NCBI GenBank assembly: GCA_028554745.1
Contig: JAQOTN010000019.1
Location: forward strand, 1,116,001 to 1,180,000
Direction: 5' to 3'
DNA length: 64,000 nucleotides
Source: Blastocrithidia nonstop
Lineage: Eukaryota; Euglenozoa; Kinetoplastea; Trypanosomatida; Trypanosomatidae
This document shows positions 47,114 to 59,800 of this stretch, piece by piece. The position numbers and the translations under genes are program-made. A model generated the notes under the pieces. It saw only the letters and a list, made by a program, of their open reading frames with translations. It was not told the DNA's origin and searched no databases. Numbering within the stretch: the stretch's first letter is position 1; every line of letters starts with the position of its first letter.

Positions 47114-47788
47114 ATGACTAATGGCAACACTGTACATCATGCAAATTACATCAACGATACTTTGGTGTACAGAACAATTCAAGATAATAATAATAGTTAT
47201 CATTGTATGATAAACCGAGTACATACACTTATAATTACACGTTTGTCTAGCTAGTAATAACATGAAGACTCGTAAAGAAAAAATTGTCAGCATTATACGT
47301 CATGCTTACTTAAACCTACAAAAATAAGTACACTACTTAACATTGAAATGACACGCTGCAATCATGTATGAAATTGTATAGATAACATAAATAAATAGAT
47401 GGAAATAGCATAACTTCACAAAAGACTTGCTGGAAAACATATAGTGCAAGATAAAATCAACAATTTATAACGTTGATCGCCAATCCCGCACATGTATGGT
47501 GTGACACCCTCTTCTTTCTAGCTCAAATAATAACGTGCACATCGTCTTTCCTGTTAACATGCACTTTTCGCGTGTCGTTAATTGTGCTTCACATTGTAGT
47601 TTGCACGATTACAGCATGTGCAATTTCGCACTACGATTCGATAGACTAATCGGCAACTGAATAAATTCATGTTAACAATTTCACCTTCTGCTACTTAAAC
47701 TCTGCAAAAAGTATATTAGTTACAATATACAAAGCACATTTATGTTCTGCTAAAATACGTAACAAAATTTTCATAGTTGAAATTGTAA
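47114..47788 (+). CDS. Probable unrecognised helical protein
   Basis: Predicted about 224 aa. This frame gives MTNGNTVHHANYINDTLVYR, a helical middle EMEIAELHKRLAGKHIVQDK and INNLERWSPIPHMYGVTPSS, then FARLQHVQFRTTIRETNRQL and SATETLQKVYELQYTKH. Glu from TAA/TAG falls inside heptad-like helices, which argues for real coding. A competing frame beginning at 47262 also gives a fair peptide, so the call is not firm. The frame is open and protein-like for about 25 codons upstream of the ATG, without another ATG. End taken at TAA 47786-47788; TAG at 47774 is the alternative. Confidence 0.5.
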
Positions 47789-48021
47789 TCTTTTTATAAA
47801 TTATTACAACTCATTTTTTTTTTGATCTTTACAGAATTATCTTCTCTCATGTAATCACTCACATTCTCTTTTTTTTTTCATTTCCATATATTATTTATAA
47901 CTGTTGTCCTTGTATTTGCATTTGTTCATATCACGTAATATATTGCTGTAACTATTATTTTGCATAAGTGTAGTTGAGTTTTTATTTTTATTCAAATAAA
48001 TTATTCAATAATTTATTAGTA

Positions 48022-50277
48022 ATGTTATTCAAAGTTCGTGCAGCGCATGCGCAGAAGGAGGAGAAGCCAATTTACCAGATGAAAATTGCGGATATCTTAG
48101 CCTTCCGTGATAGCTGAACTGAAGGTCCATCTAAAGGGTTTTCAGTCGAAGCCATTCTGCATAAAGTACGAGCGTAAAAGCAGAAGAAGGCAGAGGTGCC
48201 AAAGTTGGTCATGTCGTAGAATGGTTTTCGTGTACGAAGTAAATAAAAAATGGCTGAGAGTGAATTAGAGTTGAGACGTGTTCAGGCAACACTAAACAAG
48301 CTAACCTAGCAAAACTTTGACACCGTCACACAAGAAATGCTCTCACCGTAGCTTATCTTCAACCCTACCGTGCTTAGTGGGGCTGTCAACATCATCTTCA
48401 CTAAGGCAGTAGCCTAGCCTGTTTTTTCTGCCTTATATGCCAGGTTATGTGCCCGCATCGCAAACTATTAGAAAGAGCTAATTAACGAAGCAGCCGAGAA
48501 GCCAGACAGTGAACTAGCACGCACCGTGGCAACAGCAAAGGCACACTGATAATAATTATCCGAGTAGGAACGTAATAGGTATGGCAACATTGGTGACTTT
48601 GTCCGTGTTGCGCTTATTAGCCGTTGCCAATAGTTTCATGAGCAGTTTATGCAGCAACACCACTCCAGCGACGAAGAGGCGTAAGAGAAGTTGCGAAAGC
48701 AGAACATGTCAAACATCAAATTTGTCGGTGAACTGTACATGAAATCACTCGTGACGAATAAAGTAGTGGTTATCGTCTGCACCACCGCACTTGTCCTGGG
48801 CGATGACCCAGAGCGGACAAAGACCACCGTCACCGATGTCGATGTGGAAATGGTTATTAGCCTGATGAATGTACTCGGTAAGAAATTTGATGAGACGGCC
48901 AATGCGATTTACATATAGGCCATTTGAAGTGCCCTGAAGCAGTGTGTCGATGACAAACGCTTCTCTATGCGAATTCGCTTTTTGCTGCAAAATTTACTCG
49001 ATTGACGTGAAAGTGGGTGAAAGCCTAAAGTGAGCGCCGCAACATCGGCAAGCGTCTCTGCTGAAGAAAACACAAATAATAATAGCAATGAAAATGGTGG
49101 CAATGAAACAGGCAACACTAGTAGCAACTAACCTACGGCTAGCAATGCAACTACCGCGGCACATATCACTTCCCCGCTTGCCAGCAACGGGAGTAGCGGA
49201 AACCGACGAGGTAACATGATGCATCGCATTGCCTCCTCATCCTCCACACATGACCTGTACTCTACTTCACCCCCACCTCCTCCGCCTCCGCCTCCGCCTC
49301 CGCCTCCGCCTCCGCCTCCGCCTCCGCCTCCGCCTCCTCCACCACCAATGCCACCAATTCTACCATCCTCTCCATCATCGGTAGCCAATGCATTTCACAC
49401 ACTACCCCCACCCCCTCCTCCACCTCCACCTCCACCTCCTCCACCACCGCCACCTTTTAATCCTGCATTAGCTCCAAACTTGCAGAATGTCAGTTAGGAA
49501 TAACGAAAACTCATCGCACTAGCGCGTCCGCCACGGACGTTGACGCCCGATGTGTAATCGCTGCTCGTCAGTATTATCCGTGACGCCTGTGTAGATCAGG
49601 ATTGGTAGGCTGCCAATAAGGCCATCGTCAAGAGTGTCCACAATGAATCCGCGCACATTTGTCGAATGTGTGCGGTGTATGTTGTGGTCAAACGATCGAT
49701 TTAGTCTAACGTGGCGGACGATCATGCACTATTTGCACGTGCACTAGACGCTAAGATATTTGACACTGGGGTACTGTCACGGGGTCTGTCATGATTTTTA
49801 ACTTTTGCCATCTCGCAAGACATCAAAGAAGACTTCCCACTTGCCTTTACGCGGTTTACAAACACGGTGGTCAGCATGCAATCACTCAATTTTACGTGTG
49901 TGTTGCGGGACGTGTTGGCGCGTACGGCAAACTACCTTGATGCACTGCACGTAGAACTGAGCGACAGTGATGAGGTGGAGTGGGAGGGTCAATTTGTGGA
50001 TGTGTGTGCCGCAATAGCAGCACAGTGAAAGACCAAACGGGTCTCACAAATGCCATCGGCACAGGAGGTACTGAACACTTTCGCTAACATTAAACAGCGA
50101 TCACTTTTACGTGACGTGGCACCTGATTTTTTGATGGAACTCATGCAAAATGGCTACTTTACCGAAAATGATGTACGAGTCTGGGTAACATAGCACCTGG
50201 AACAGTCCCGTTTCAGGCCGTTTATTGAACTCGTCAACTTGCTAATTCCATAGCTTTCGCAACCTGCACCAGCATAA
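48022..50277 (+). CDS. eIF4G-like translation initiation factor (MIF4G + poly-Pro + MA3)
   Basis: Predicted 751 aa. Short N-terminus with YQMKIADILAFRDSW, GFRVRSK typical of the region before the core, then the MIF4G domain (about 95-335): LNKLTEQNFDTVTQEML, AVNIIFTKAVAEPVFSALYA, RLCARIANY, MSNIKFVGELYMKSLV, LLQNLLDWRESGWKPK. A linker of Asn/Ser leads to two polyproline tracts (417-442 and 462-478). The C-terminal part is an MA3 domain (about 505-640): TPDVESLLVSIIRDACVDQD, WEAANKAIVKSV, LSRGLSWFLTFAISQDIKED, FPLAF. MIF4G binds eIF4A, and eIF4G bridges it to eIF4E. Trypanosomatids have several eIF4G paralogues; I cannot say which this is. Stop TAA at 50275-50277 after QPAPA; a further TAA follows at 50290. 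Confidence 0.92.
49270..49455 (+). repeat. Two CCN repeat tracts coding polyproline
   Basis: A CCTCCG hexanucleotide repeat at about 49270-49347 codes roughly 26 prolines, and a CCT/CCA tract at 49405-49455 codes 17 more. They are the most GC-rich stretches of the window and lie in the linker between the MIF4G and MA3 domains. The G-rich complement produces glycine-only frames that are not genes. Confidence 0.92.
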
Positions 50278-51601
50278 ACTGGAAAAAATTAAACAACATC
50301 AAAGATGAAAAACGGTCAACTGTAAATGGTTGAACTTAGTCAGTAATTTACCTTATTAATTTTTTGTTTTATAATGTTTGTAAAAAAAAAAACGCGCTAA
50401 ATTTTAAGAAGTAGTAAAATTAATCAGCCAATGGAAAAAAATATTGCACGATAATTATATAATATAGGTTATCTCTTTTAATTTTATAATGCACTTTTTT
50501 ATTGATATGTTCATCTATTCAAGAACAAATATTCTAATGAAAATGGCAAAATAGAAAAAGCTTGAATTCGCCCTTAAGAAAAGAAAGAAAAGTTTTGTGT
50601 TAGTCATGGAAATTTTAAAAAAAACAAACACCAATCAAATCTTTTGTTTTTTTCTCTTACAACATTTACTTTCCATGCAAAATAGTAAATATGGAAAGTA
50701 GCATCAACATATGGTTGTTTATTTCTTGGTAAAAGTGAAGCGGCGATAGCAATTTAGTTTTGATCCGATTAATATTAAAAAAATTGACAAATATTCTATT
50801 ATGTCAAAACAGAAATAAGTAATTAGAAAGTAGGTTTTGGTGTAAACAAATATTGCATGCATATTTATACATATCCGTAAAATTCTGATTTACATTTTTC
50901 TTCTTTTTTTCTCACTATGTTATTTTGTTTTTTAAAAAATCAATTAAATTAATTGTCTGTATTTGAGGCGATGTTTTGTCGTTTGAATTATGCACAATAC
51001 TTAACATGACTGATACTATGCGAGTAAATTTGGACACACAACAAAGAAAATGTGCACGAAAGTAATCAAGCCTATTCGCTTTCCCTCACGTTCTTATTAA
51101 CTGTACACTGTTATTGATATTAGTGTTGCTAGCAACGTAAAATTTGAGGAAACGGTGTCAGCAGTAACAACAGCAATTACAAATCTACGATGAATTTACA
51201 AGCAAACATGTGCTATCATTAAAACATTTACAATAAAAAGCTATATATATATACACATATATTAAATGTAAGTCTCACAGAGTGTGAGTGTACATCTATG
51301 GTAGTATGATTAATTTAATTACTAACTGTAAAATTAACTTTTTAACATATACAGTCAAGCACACTTATGTTTTTGCTGAAAGCATTGACACCGTGAGCTT
51401 TCACAGAGTCAAATATTATAAATCATTACTCATGTGCTTGTAAGTAATAAACTCTTGCTTACTTTCTTCAATAAAAATAGTCTATAAAGTAACATTAGTA
51501 TAATTTATTTATACATAAAAAGCCTGTAGAGAAATTAAATTAAGTATTATTTTTTTAAGAAAATACATATATTATTATAATTTATTAGTTTATTAATTAT
51601 A
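50278..51601. other. AT-rich intergenic spacer
   Basis: About 1.3 kb. One less AT-rich patch at 51000-51240 is listed as a weak candidate gene; otherwise A/T-rich with T-tracts at 50885-50940. Confidence 0.5.
51006..51236 (+). CDS. Candidate small membrane protein (76 aa), frame uncertain
   Basis: This frame gives MTDTMRVNLDTQQRKCARKE, a hydrophobic segment HVLINCTLLLILVLLAT, then ENLRKRCQQEQQQLQIYDEF and TAA at 51234-51236, a sensible single-pass layout with a charged helix after it. The frame starting at 51050 also reads well (KVIKPIRFPSRSYELYTVID), so the patch may be coding but I cannot fix the frame. Confidence 0.3.
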
Positions 51602-52714
51602 ATGTCTAATCGAACGCAACTCTTACTGAAGTCGACGCACATTACGGCACTTAGTAAACGTCGTCAGCACTAGTATGAATATCGTTGTCTGAATCGCTGG
51701 CAGCGTGAGGCTCAAGGTATTACGAAATGAGATCAATAACACTCACATCGAATGCTACCAAAGAAATGACGCTTTAACCCGTAAGGGTTGAACTTGACTA
51801 AAGGCACCAGTGCATTCGCCTGACGGTGATGGCATACACAGTATCCATGGCTGCCTAACGTACCAGATAGCAAATACACCTAACCACGTCCACGTTCTAT
51901 TTGTCCATCCTCGTGAGATGCCTAGTTTCGTGAGGTGGTACTGGCAATGAGTAATGATTAGATTAAGTAGTACCTGATAGAAAAACTTACGCAGGTGATT
52001 TTTGATGAGACGCAGCGTGATGGCTATGAACTGCGTCGATTAGACTTTGAAGGAAAGCCACTCACCGCATTACCATAACGTCGTATTATTGAGAGTTTTG
52101 TGCTCTAGTAGGAAACACTACGGTAGCGTGTAATAAATACAATAATAGAAGGAGTCTTTCGGCTCAGTGCCACCTCGGATGACCGCAAAGAACTACGTAG
52201 TGTGTCGAACATTATTGATTTCATTCTCACCCACATCACGACCGCACGTACTGCGGATAGCAATGATATCGGTAATAGTAGTAGTAGTAGTGATGGTAGG
52301 GCACATGATCAGCAAAATCGTAGCGTGCATACAGAGTAACCGTTTACAGTAACCTAGGCCGCCAAGGCGATCATGCGTTGTCATCCATTGCAGCCTCAGT
52401 TTGGTTTTACACACGCCTTACCAACCGATAACCGTGATCGTGTAGTGCGAGAGTGGGAGCGACTTCATCACTTAGATTGGCAGTTTGGTAATGCGGTGTA
52501 TGAACCACGAGATGAGTAGAATGTTCACGGTAACTTGATCTGACTACGTGAGGCTCAGCATCAGCGTGATCGTGAGGCGTTTAACGCCAAAGTGGCAAGT
52601 GGTAAGGCAAAAGAGGAACATCTGGCTAAGATAAAAGCCGCATCTAAAAGTTATGTTGCTAATACTCCTGATACTAATGCAATGTTACGTTCAGCATTTG
52701 ATGCAACAGTGTAA
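51602..52714 (+). CDS. Unrecognised Trp- and Arg-rich protein, possibly mitochondrial
   Basis: Predicted 370 aa. No named family. It is well ordered: LSKRRQHEYEYRCLNRWQRE, LPKKWRFNPEGLNLTKGTSA, FAWRWWHTQYPWLPNVPDSK, FREVVLAMSNDEIKEYLIEK, RRIIESFVLEEETLREREIN, AIMRCHPLQPQFGFTHALPT, VREWERLHHLDWQFGNAVYE. Many Trp are TGA and many Glu TAA/TAG, all in natural positions. A Ser/Asp-rich insertion lies at about residues 215-245. Size and charged, Trp-rich style recall trypanosomatid mitoribosome components or assembly factors, which is only an impression. Start MSNRTQLLLKS, stop TAA at 52712-52714 after AFDATV. Confidence 0.82.
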
Positions 52715-53103
52715 ACTTTAAAAAAAAATATGCACGTTTATAAATATTAGTAATGTATTGTTTTAAATTGTTTTATTTCTTGTTACAATGGTAAAAATCG
52801 CTATCGTCTTATAATTACCGACAATTACAATTTTGCTCTTGCACTGTGTATTATATGGATTTCTTAAATTATTTTTTTTTTGGTACGCATACAGTAGTGA
52901 GTAAACGTCAAATAAAATATACAATTATTTTAAAAAAATTAATAACTATTTACATTCGTTAATTTGATCTCTTTTTTTATATATATTATAATCGTTAGTA
53001 AAACATATTGCATAGGAACGTAAAGTATATATTACTAATAGAAAATTTTCTCTTTTATTTTTCTTCTATAAGGATTTGAAAATTGCTTGTTAATCGAATC
53101 GTA
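52715..53103. other. AT-rich intergenic spacer
   Basis: T-rich tracts (52866-52882, 52970-52982, 53050-53070); the last, TCTTTTATTTTTCTTC, is a likely acceptor tract for COG2. No gene seen. Confidence 0.6.
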
Positions 53104-56100
53104 ATGTCTACAGGGACACCAAAATAAAGTTCACACACTTCCCGTAGCACAGCAAGCAAAGTGGAACAAACAGAATAAGTGAAAGAGAGCAATGACAGCT
53201 CACATGTAATGTATAGTAATGAGGCAATGTAAATGCTACAGATGTGTTTTAGTTAGCAATAGCTTACTGGTAACGAGCAGGAAAAAATGTAATATGGTGG
53301 TGTAGAGTCTATCAAGGTTGCCAATACGTTAAATACACCTTCTACAAGCGCAGAAGTAAAAAGAACACAAACACAAAATTAAAGATAAATATTATCATCT
53401 TCGTCATCATCATCATCATCAGTAACGATATACAAACCAGGAATTGACGCAAACAAATTTATCGAGGAGAAGCAACGAAGTGGTGTTTCTATGGATGTTT
53501 TACGTGATGACATTAACACCTACGTAAACTCTCTTCAAACGAAAATCTAGCGCTATGTGAATGATGATCTGTATAGCTCCTTTGTGCATGTCTCAGGAAA
53601 GTTTGTCGGCATTCCATAATAATTGCAGAATATTCACGCACCGATCAAGCGGTTGGTGAATGAAGTTGAGGGTATTAGTGACACACTTACTCGATTAGGC
53701 AACACACTGCAACTCAAGTTGCATTAAGCAGATGAGGCACAAAATAAGCGAAACTTTTTAACTCACTACACGTAATTTCTTCTCGTGTACAGTAGGTTGT
53801 ACGAGATGAATAATGTTGTTAACAGCAACAGCAAAAATAATTTCAAGGAAAGTATTGGTCAAAATTAATTAAGTGATAATATTAAAGCTAGTTTCAAGTG
53901 TGAAGCCGTGTAAACTTTACAGCAAAAAGATCAGCATGACAATTTTCTATAGAGTTTACAACTTGCTAACAAAGCACTTGTGCAAAAAAACATTTTATGT
54001 CCATAACACCTAAACACGTTGCAGCAAATGATGTTGACGATTGCACGTCTGCAGACACTGCGGTCATAGCTACTTTTGTGTGGTAATAATGTCAAGTAAT
54101 TGTAAACAGAATGTGCAGAAGTTTCACGTTATCTACACTCGGCATAATAGGTCGTACTGCATCAATTTCAACATACATTTTCATGGCTTTGTATTGTTGC
54201 CTTTGTACTGAACGATGTAGGAGCAAAAGAGAACAACAACAACAACAACAACAACAAATACACATAACTAGATGGTAATAATAAACTTTTTTATATTCAC
54301 TAAAAAGAACAACAATTACAACAACAACAACAACAACAACAACTACAACAACAATGTCAGCAAAAAATAAAAATGCAAAGATGTGATTGAAGAAAACACT
54401 TTGAATTGATGTAAAGTATTCACGAGCTTGTAAGAGTGTGTCGAGTAACTTGTGGTGCATCTGCCATCAAAGATGCATTTTGCACACACGTGTTAAAGCC
54501 ATACTTCACGTAAAAATATTTTGGTAATCAACGTAATGTGAACGCAAGTGAAGCGGCTAATAATAGCAATAAAACAAACTCTACAACACTTGCACTTACA
54601 ATCCTGCGCAAAATGCAGCATGACCTACAATTTATTATTTTACCGTTAATATCAGTGATAGCTACAAATGAGACCAGCTCAGTGCATTACACATAGTTAT
54701 CATTTTCAATGTTTACACGTGAGGTAATTTGGCCTACAATAGCCGATTTATTACTTTCACGTTTACCATCACTCTTTGACATTGTAGACGTAGATGGATT
54801 TCAGCAAAAGTATATTGCAGCTCATGCACTGCAAATGATACTAATTAATAACCAATAAACTTCTGGGTATACTTAAACGAGTAATAACAATTTAATTGAG
54901 AGCAAGAGTGTATTTGTGCCAATGAATAACACGAAAGCAAATTTGGGTAACAACTCGTAGCTGAAAGAGCAGAATGCGTCATTGACAAGGGCAGAGTAGT
55001 AGTGATAATAAAAATGAAATGTGTAAATTTATGCCACCGTACGCACCAGTGAAATGCATCGTAGAGTCATGGCAGCTCTTGATCACATTGGCCAGTTGTC
55101 AAGCAAGACTAACATAATACAAAGAGAGACTGAAGACAATACTGTGCCTTTCATCTTGCATTGCACAAGTGTGTTAATTGCGCAAACAGAGTAATTATTT
55201 TCACCTCGCGTCTTCTTAGCAGTATGCACGCCATTCTTTGTGCGATAAGTTGTGTTGTGTGTGGTCAAAGTAACACAAACAATGTAAAAGCATTACAATG
55301 ATAACGAGAGCAACTCAGAGTTTGTGGTACATAATACCAGCAATAGTGTAAATAATGACAATACAATTACTGGTAGTAACACCACAAATAATGCCAGTAA
55401 CAAAAATAGAAGTGAAAACAACAATAATAACAACAATAATAATAGTGAAAGTAATAGAATCAATGTTAAGCAAAGTCGATTGTACTTTGCACTGTGCTCT
55501 ATACGTGACTTGATCTCACTTGATCATTACCTTGATTACCATCTTGTACATTTAATCAAAAACAGTTTATTGCATGAGATGACGCTTCTTACTTAGAACT
55601 AGTGTAACAAAATAGCAGAAGGATAACGTAAGTTATCTGCACATGTATAGTAAAACAAATACAGTGACGAAAACACTACAATGACAAATTAAATTACACG
55701 TTCTATTGCTGCCATTACCGCAGTAGTTTCACACATTCGTCATGCGTGCTGTCACAAATACCGTCTCAAATTTGAGAATTATGCCATCAAGTCGGTGGTA
55801 GATGATTGCACGGTGGTGCTGCAGAACATCAAATCGGTTCGCTCGGCATATACACACACCAAAAAGCCCTTACCAACCTCCGCCTCATGATATGTGTCCG
55901 GTGTGGTAACACCTGTAATAGAATTAACTCATTTATGCCAACGCTGCCTGTTTGATGCGACGTAGATGAGCCATGTGATTTCGACAACGGTTGATCGTGT
56001 CATATAATAGTTCTTGACGATCGCACAATAAACACTTATTCTTGCCAAGCGAACCGAGTAAAGCTGAGAAAAGCTTCGACGTCGTAAAGAGGCGTTGACG

Positions 56101-56403
56101 GCAAATGACAACAATATAGCGAATCTTGCCAGCACTACAAATAATAATGACACTTCCATGAACAAGAATAATAAAATTAACAATGTTGCACAGAGAGTGA
56201 CAGATGCCTCGGCGAGTGATCGAGATAAAATGATTATACAGCTGTACCTTGATGCAGAGGCAATTTTAAGTTCACTCGCGCACGTAACGTAGTACGCGGT
56301 GCCGTCTACGCATGTACGAGAGCGATTGCAAAATTTACTACGACGTGCAGAATGATTGCGAGGAGCAGATATTGACTAGCCCATTGATGTAAGCGATTTA
56401 TAA
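53104..56403 (+). CDS. COG2: COG2-like subunit of the conserved oligomeric Golgi complex
   Basis: Predicted 1099 aa against about 740 in animals; the excess is Asn/Gln-rich insertions (for example around 54230-54355 and 55320-55450). The N-terminal COG2 signature is clear at about residues 108-235: PGIDANKFIEEKQRSGVSMD, VLRDDINTYVNSLQTKI, DLYSSFVHVSGKFVGIPEEL, APIKRLVNEVEGISDTLTRL. This matches the COG2 pattern F....R....LE.LR.DL..Y...L......LIN.DY.DF..LS..L.G. Later helical segments (YLDYHLVHLIKNSLLHEMTL, SIAAITAVVSHIRHACCH) fit a CATCHR tether. COG tethers vesicles returning within the Golgi and keeps glycosyltransferases in place. The end is a double TAA at 56401-56406 after IDVSDL. Confidence 0.87.
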
Positions 56404-56827
56404 TAACGTGCAAAGTAACAAACACATTTTTTATACGATTTTTCTTTGTGTGTCTATTTACTATTAGAGTATGTTTTTTATATACTTTTGAGTTATGTTG
56501 TTAATCTTTGCTTTAATTGAATGTTTAATTGCTATTTTGACGTACATACTTACATTCACGTCAAAAAGAAAATAAATATGTATCACCAATTTAATTTGTA
56601 ACATTAATTACCAAATATACTTTATACTAGCATAGTTTACTTGTCTTTAACTCATTATTTATGATCTAATGCAATTGCACTTTTTTCTTTGTTTTTTTAT
56701 CTTGCCCTTTACATTTTCTTTTATATTAGTGCTTATTGTTTTATATATTTAGTACGTAAGTATTGTAATTTGCAAATTGTATTTGTTAGAAAGTTTGATA
56801 ACAATTGTAATTAGATAAATAAAACGC
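56404..56827. other. AT-rich intergenic spacer
   Basis: T-rich tracts at 56440-56455 and 56680-56725 (CTTTTTTCTTTG... ) upstream of the giant gene; no gene seen. Confidence 0.6.
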
Positions 56828-59800
56828 ATGGCGAACGATAGCTCAAGTAGGAGCTCAAAGAAAAAAGGGTTGAAAGGGAAAGAGGTCAAGGCGGTGGCGC
56901 TAGTTCCAGAAATTACCATGAACGATATACGTGCACCTCTGTGAGACGCTTTACCATCTGTGCGTCAATGACAACAGCAACAACTACACTAGAAGTAATA
57001 GCAGCAGCAGCAGCAGCAACAATAACAAGTAGAAGATAAACAAACCCAGCACAAATAGTAAACTGAGCAGGACAATCAAAATGATAATCCAATTCTTCAT
57101 TAACATTTACATTCTCACAATGAGTAAAGCGAACACGTGATGGATAATACAAAATATGGCAGCAGTGTTGTGGTTATTCCATGAAAGGAAATGTAGCAGT
57201 TAGTGCGTTGTGTGTTTTGTGCTACGCATGGTAATGCCACAGAGGATGACATCAACACCGCTGTCATTGGTGTTATGGGCACGACAAGTGCACCTACACA
57301 AAGTGTCTTTTCACAAAATGACGTCTATGGTTTTCTTGACAGCATCTTTGCGCGGAAATGACTTCCGTAGACTACCCGCCCACAGTCCGCCAAGCTGCAG
57401 CACAAACTGTAGATGAACATAAACGCCTAACTTGTGTAGTGTATTATCAGTGATGAACAACCACGAGAATTGTTACTTCCGTAGAAAGTACTAATGCTTA
57501 GCAAAAGCGTTCACACCGTTGCGATGATCTCTACTCCACTAGACGACTTTGTCACACTCACCGATACACGGTCGTATCCGCTTATTTATGACATCTTATG
57601 GAACCATCTTACCTCGTAGTGTAGCAACGCTAATACGCGGTGCAATTTTGAAAAACCACAAGAGCGCCATATTACCTTTCAACAATTCAAAGTATTTACC
57701 ACCTGAATGCACTGTATTCACTTCACGAATACCAGTGCTACTCGTGCCTAAGTTGCCGCACGATATCTATGATGCCGCTTTGCTGATTTGGGTTATGCAA
57801 TGAGTATGTTTGCATTTCAGCGAGTGTGTGAGTACATGGCACGGACATACGCTCAGCGCAAGGATACGGTGCAGTATCTTAACGAACTACATGTTTGTAC
57901 GAAGCACGCTCACCTCACCTTTCACGCTGCAAAAGCACAAGAGCAACACAACACATCTACGTCCACAATATCAAACAGTGATATGGATGGTGAACCATCT
58001 GGTTTGTTGTTTTTTGCACTACCATATGAGGCGTACACAACTTTTACAACAAATCGTAAACCACTTATCAGTCCATTGCAGGTAAACGTTTGCGATGAAA
58101 TGCGTCCGTGACATCAAAATACGTAGTATTGTGCAAATCACATGATCAGTTCAAATCGTGTCGTGCTATACGGTAATGTGTAAGACGCAGTATCGTACTC
58201 GATAGCACACGAGCTAAGTACATCGCTAAATTGTGCGCACATTGATCTCGTAGACTGTGCGATCGCCGCGCTATACCACAGTCATGACAAATACTGAAGT
58301 AAAGTTGTTGGAAAGGCGGTACGTCGTACATTTGCATTCGAGGATGACGGTGATTGTAGTGCTGCTGTTCACGCTTTACTTAAATAATAATCACCATCTT
58401 TTTCATCAACATCATCAAAATCATCCTTCTTAAATCAAATACAATAACCACCAAGGGAAAATAAAAATGTTGTTACACACACAGATAACTTTATGCTCGA
58501 TAAGGAGACAGAAAAATAAGTCTGAAGAGAAGAAGAAAAAGTAGCTAAAAGTATGTCGTGGTCATTCTTGGCGTAACAAGTGTTGTAGTGCTTTATTCAT
58601 GACAAACCTATTCCATTGCAAATTCAAGCAGCACTCATTCACAGATAGTTATCAAAGAGCTCTACGTAGTACCACGGATATGTGCTAAGTAATTTGTACG
58701 TGTTGCATGACAAACCTACTCACTGTGAAATCGGTAGCAAGGACCAGGATTCGAGTGCAAACAGTGCGTAATGTGTAAAGACAAGTATTGATGCGTTGTG
58801 TCGTTTGTCAGGATTGAATAGTACATTAACCCCATCGTCCTTTATTAAACTCACTGCATCGTAGATGGTAATGTCATAACAAGAAGAGATGCAACATGCT
58901 CAAGATGAGCAGTCCAATTACGCATTTGCACGATCAAAGATTGCTCATGTAAACGAGTTGCGACGACGTGCAGAGGAAAAGCAATAAATGCGTACGCGAT
59001 GCAATGAGATTCTCAGACAGGCAGAAGTAAGTCGTCAGGAACTAAAAGACAAAATCACTAATAAAAATAACAGCAGCAAAGGTAAAGGCAAAAGTAACAG
59101 TAAAAAAAGTAGTAAAAACAGAGTCAATAATGTTGTTGATGCTGTTGTTAACGAACATGCGTAATAACTAGCCGCGATAGATGAGCAAGTAAAAGAGGCA
59201 TAGCGTGTGTTGGCTGCCCTTGATAACGAAGACAACAATGAAAGCAATGAAGATGTTAATCTATTGAGTAAGTTAGATGATAATCTTACTGAAAGTGAAG
59301 AAAGTGATGATGATGACGATGATAATGATAAGCATGATAACATTAATGTGAAACAAACACTCAAACAAGAACTAGCCTGGTATGTTCGCTTGTACTTGGC
59401 ACAGCTACTGCATGATGGTCATTCGATAAGTTACCTTCACAAAACGTAAAACAATACTGGTAACACGGATGGTAATATCAGTGTTATTGATCATAGTAGC
59501 TGTAAAGAGCATCATATGCACACGTAGGCATAGCGAATTGACATCACCAACGCAGCAGTGATGAATAAGATTCTAGACAATGCACAAATGCAATCACGCG
59601 TCTTGTAGATCAACATAAGTGCATCGTTACAGCAGTAAATTGTGAAATACGTAAAATAAACATTACACCTTACTCCGTGTGCACTGGCGGAGTAAATCAT
59701 CGGTCATGACAGTGAAGACGATGACAACAATACACGGAATAACACCAAACGCACGCAACACGATACGCGGTCAACAGGGGCATCGCATAAATGGCACTCA

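Noticed and set aside
49128-49388. Minus-strand glycine-run frame
   Set aside because: Complement of the CCN polyproline repeat in eIF4G; no independent support.
54092-54460. Minus-strand Val/Cys-run frame
   Set aside because: Antisense of AAC/CAA repeats in the COG2-like gene.
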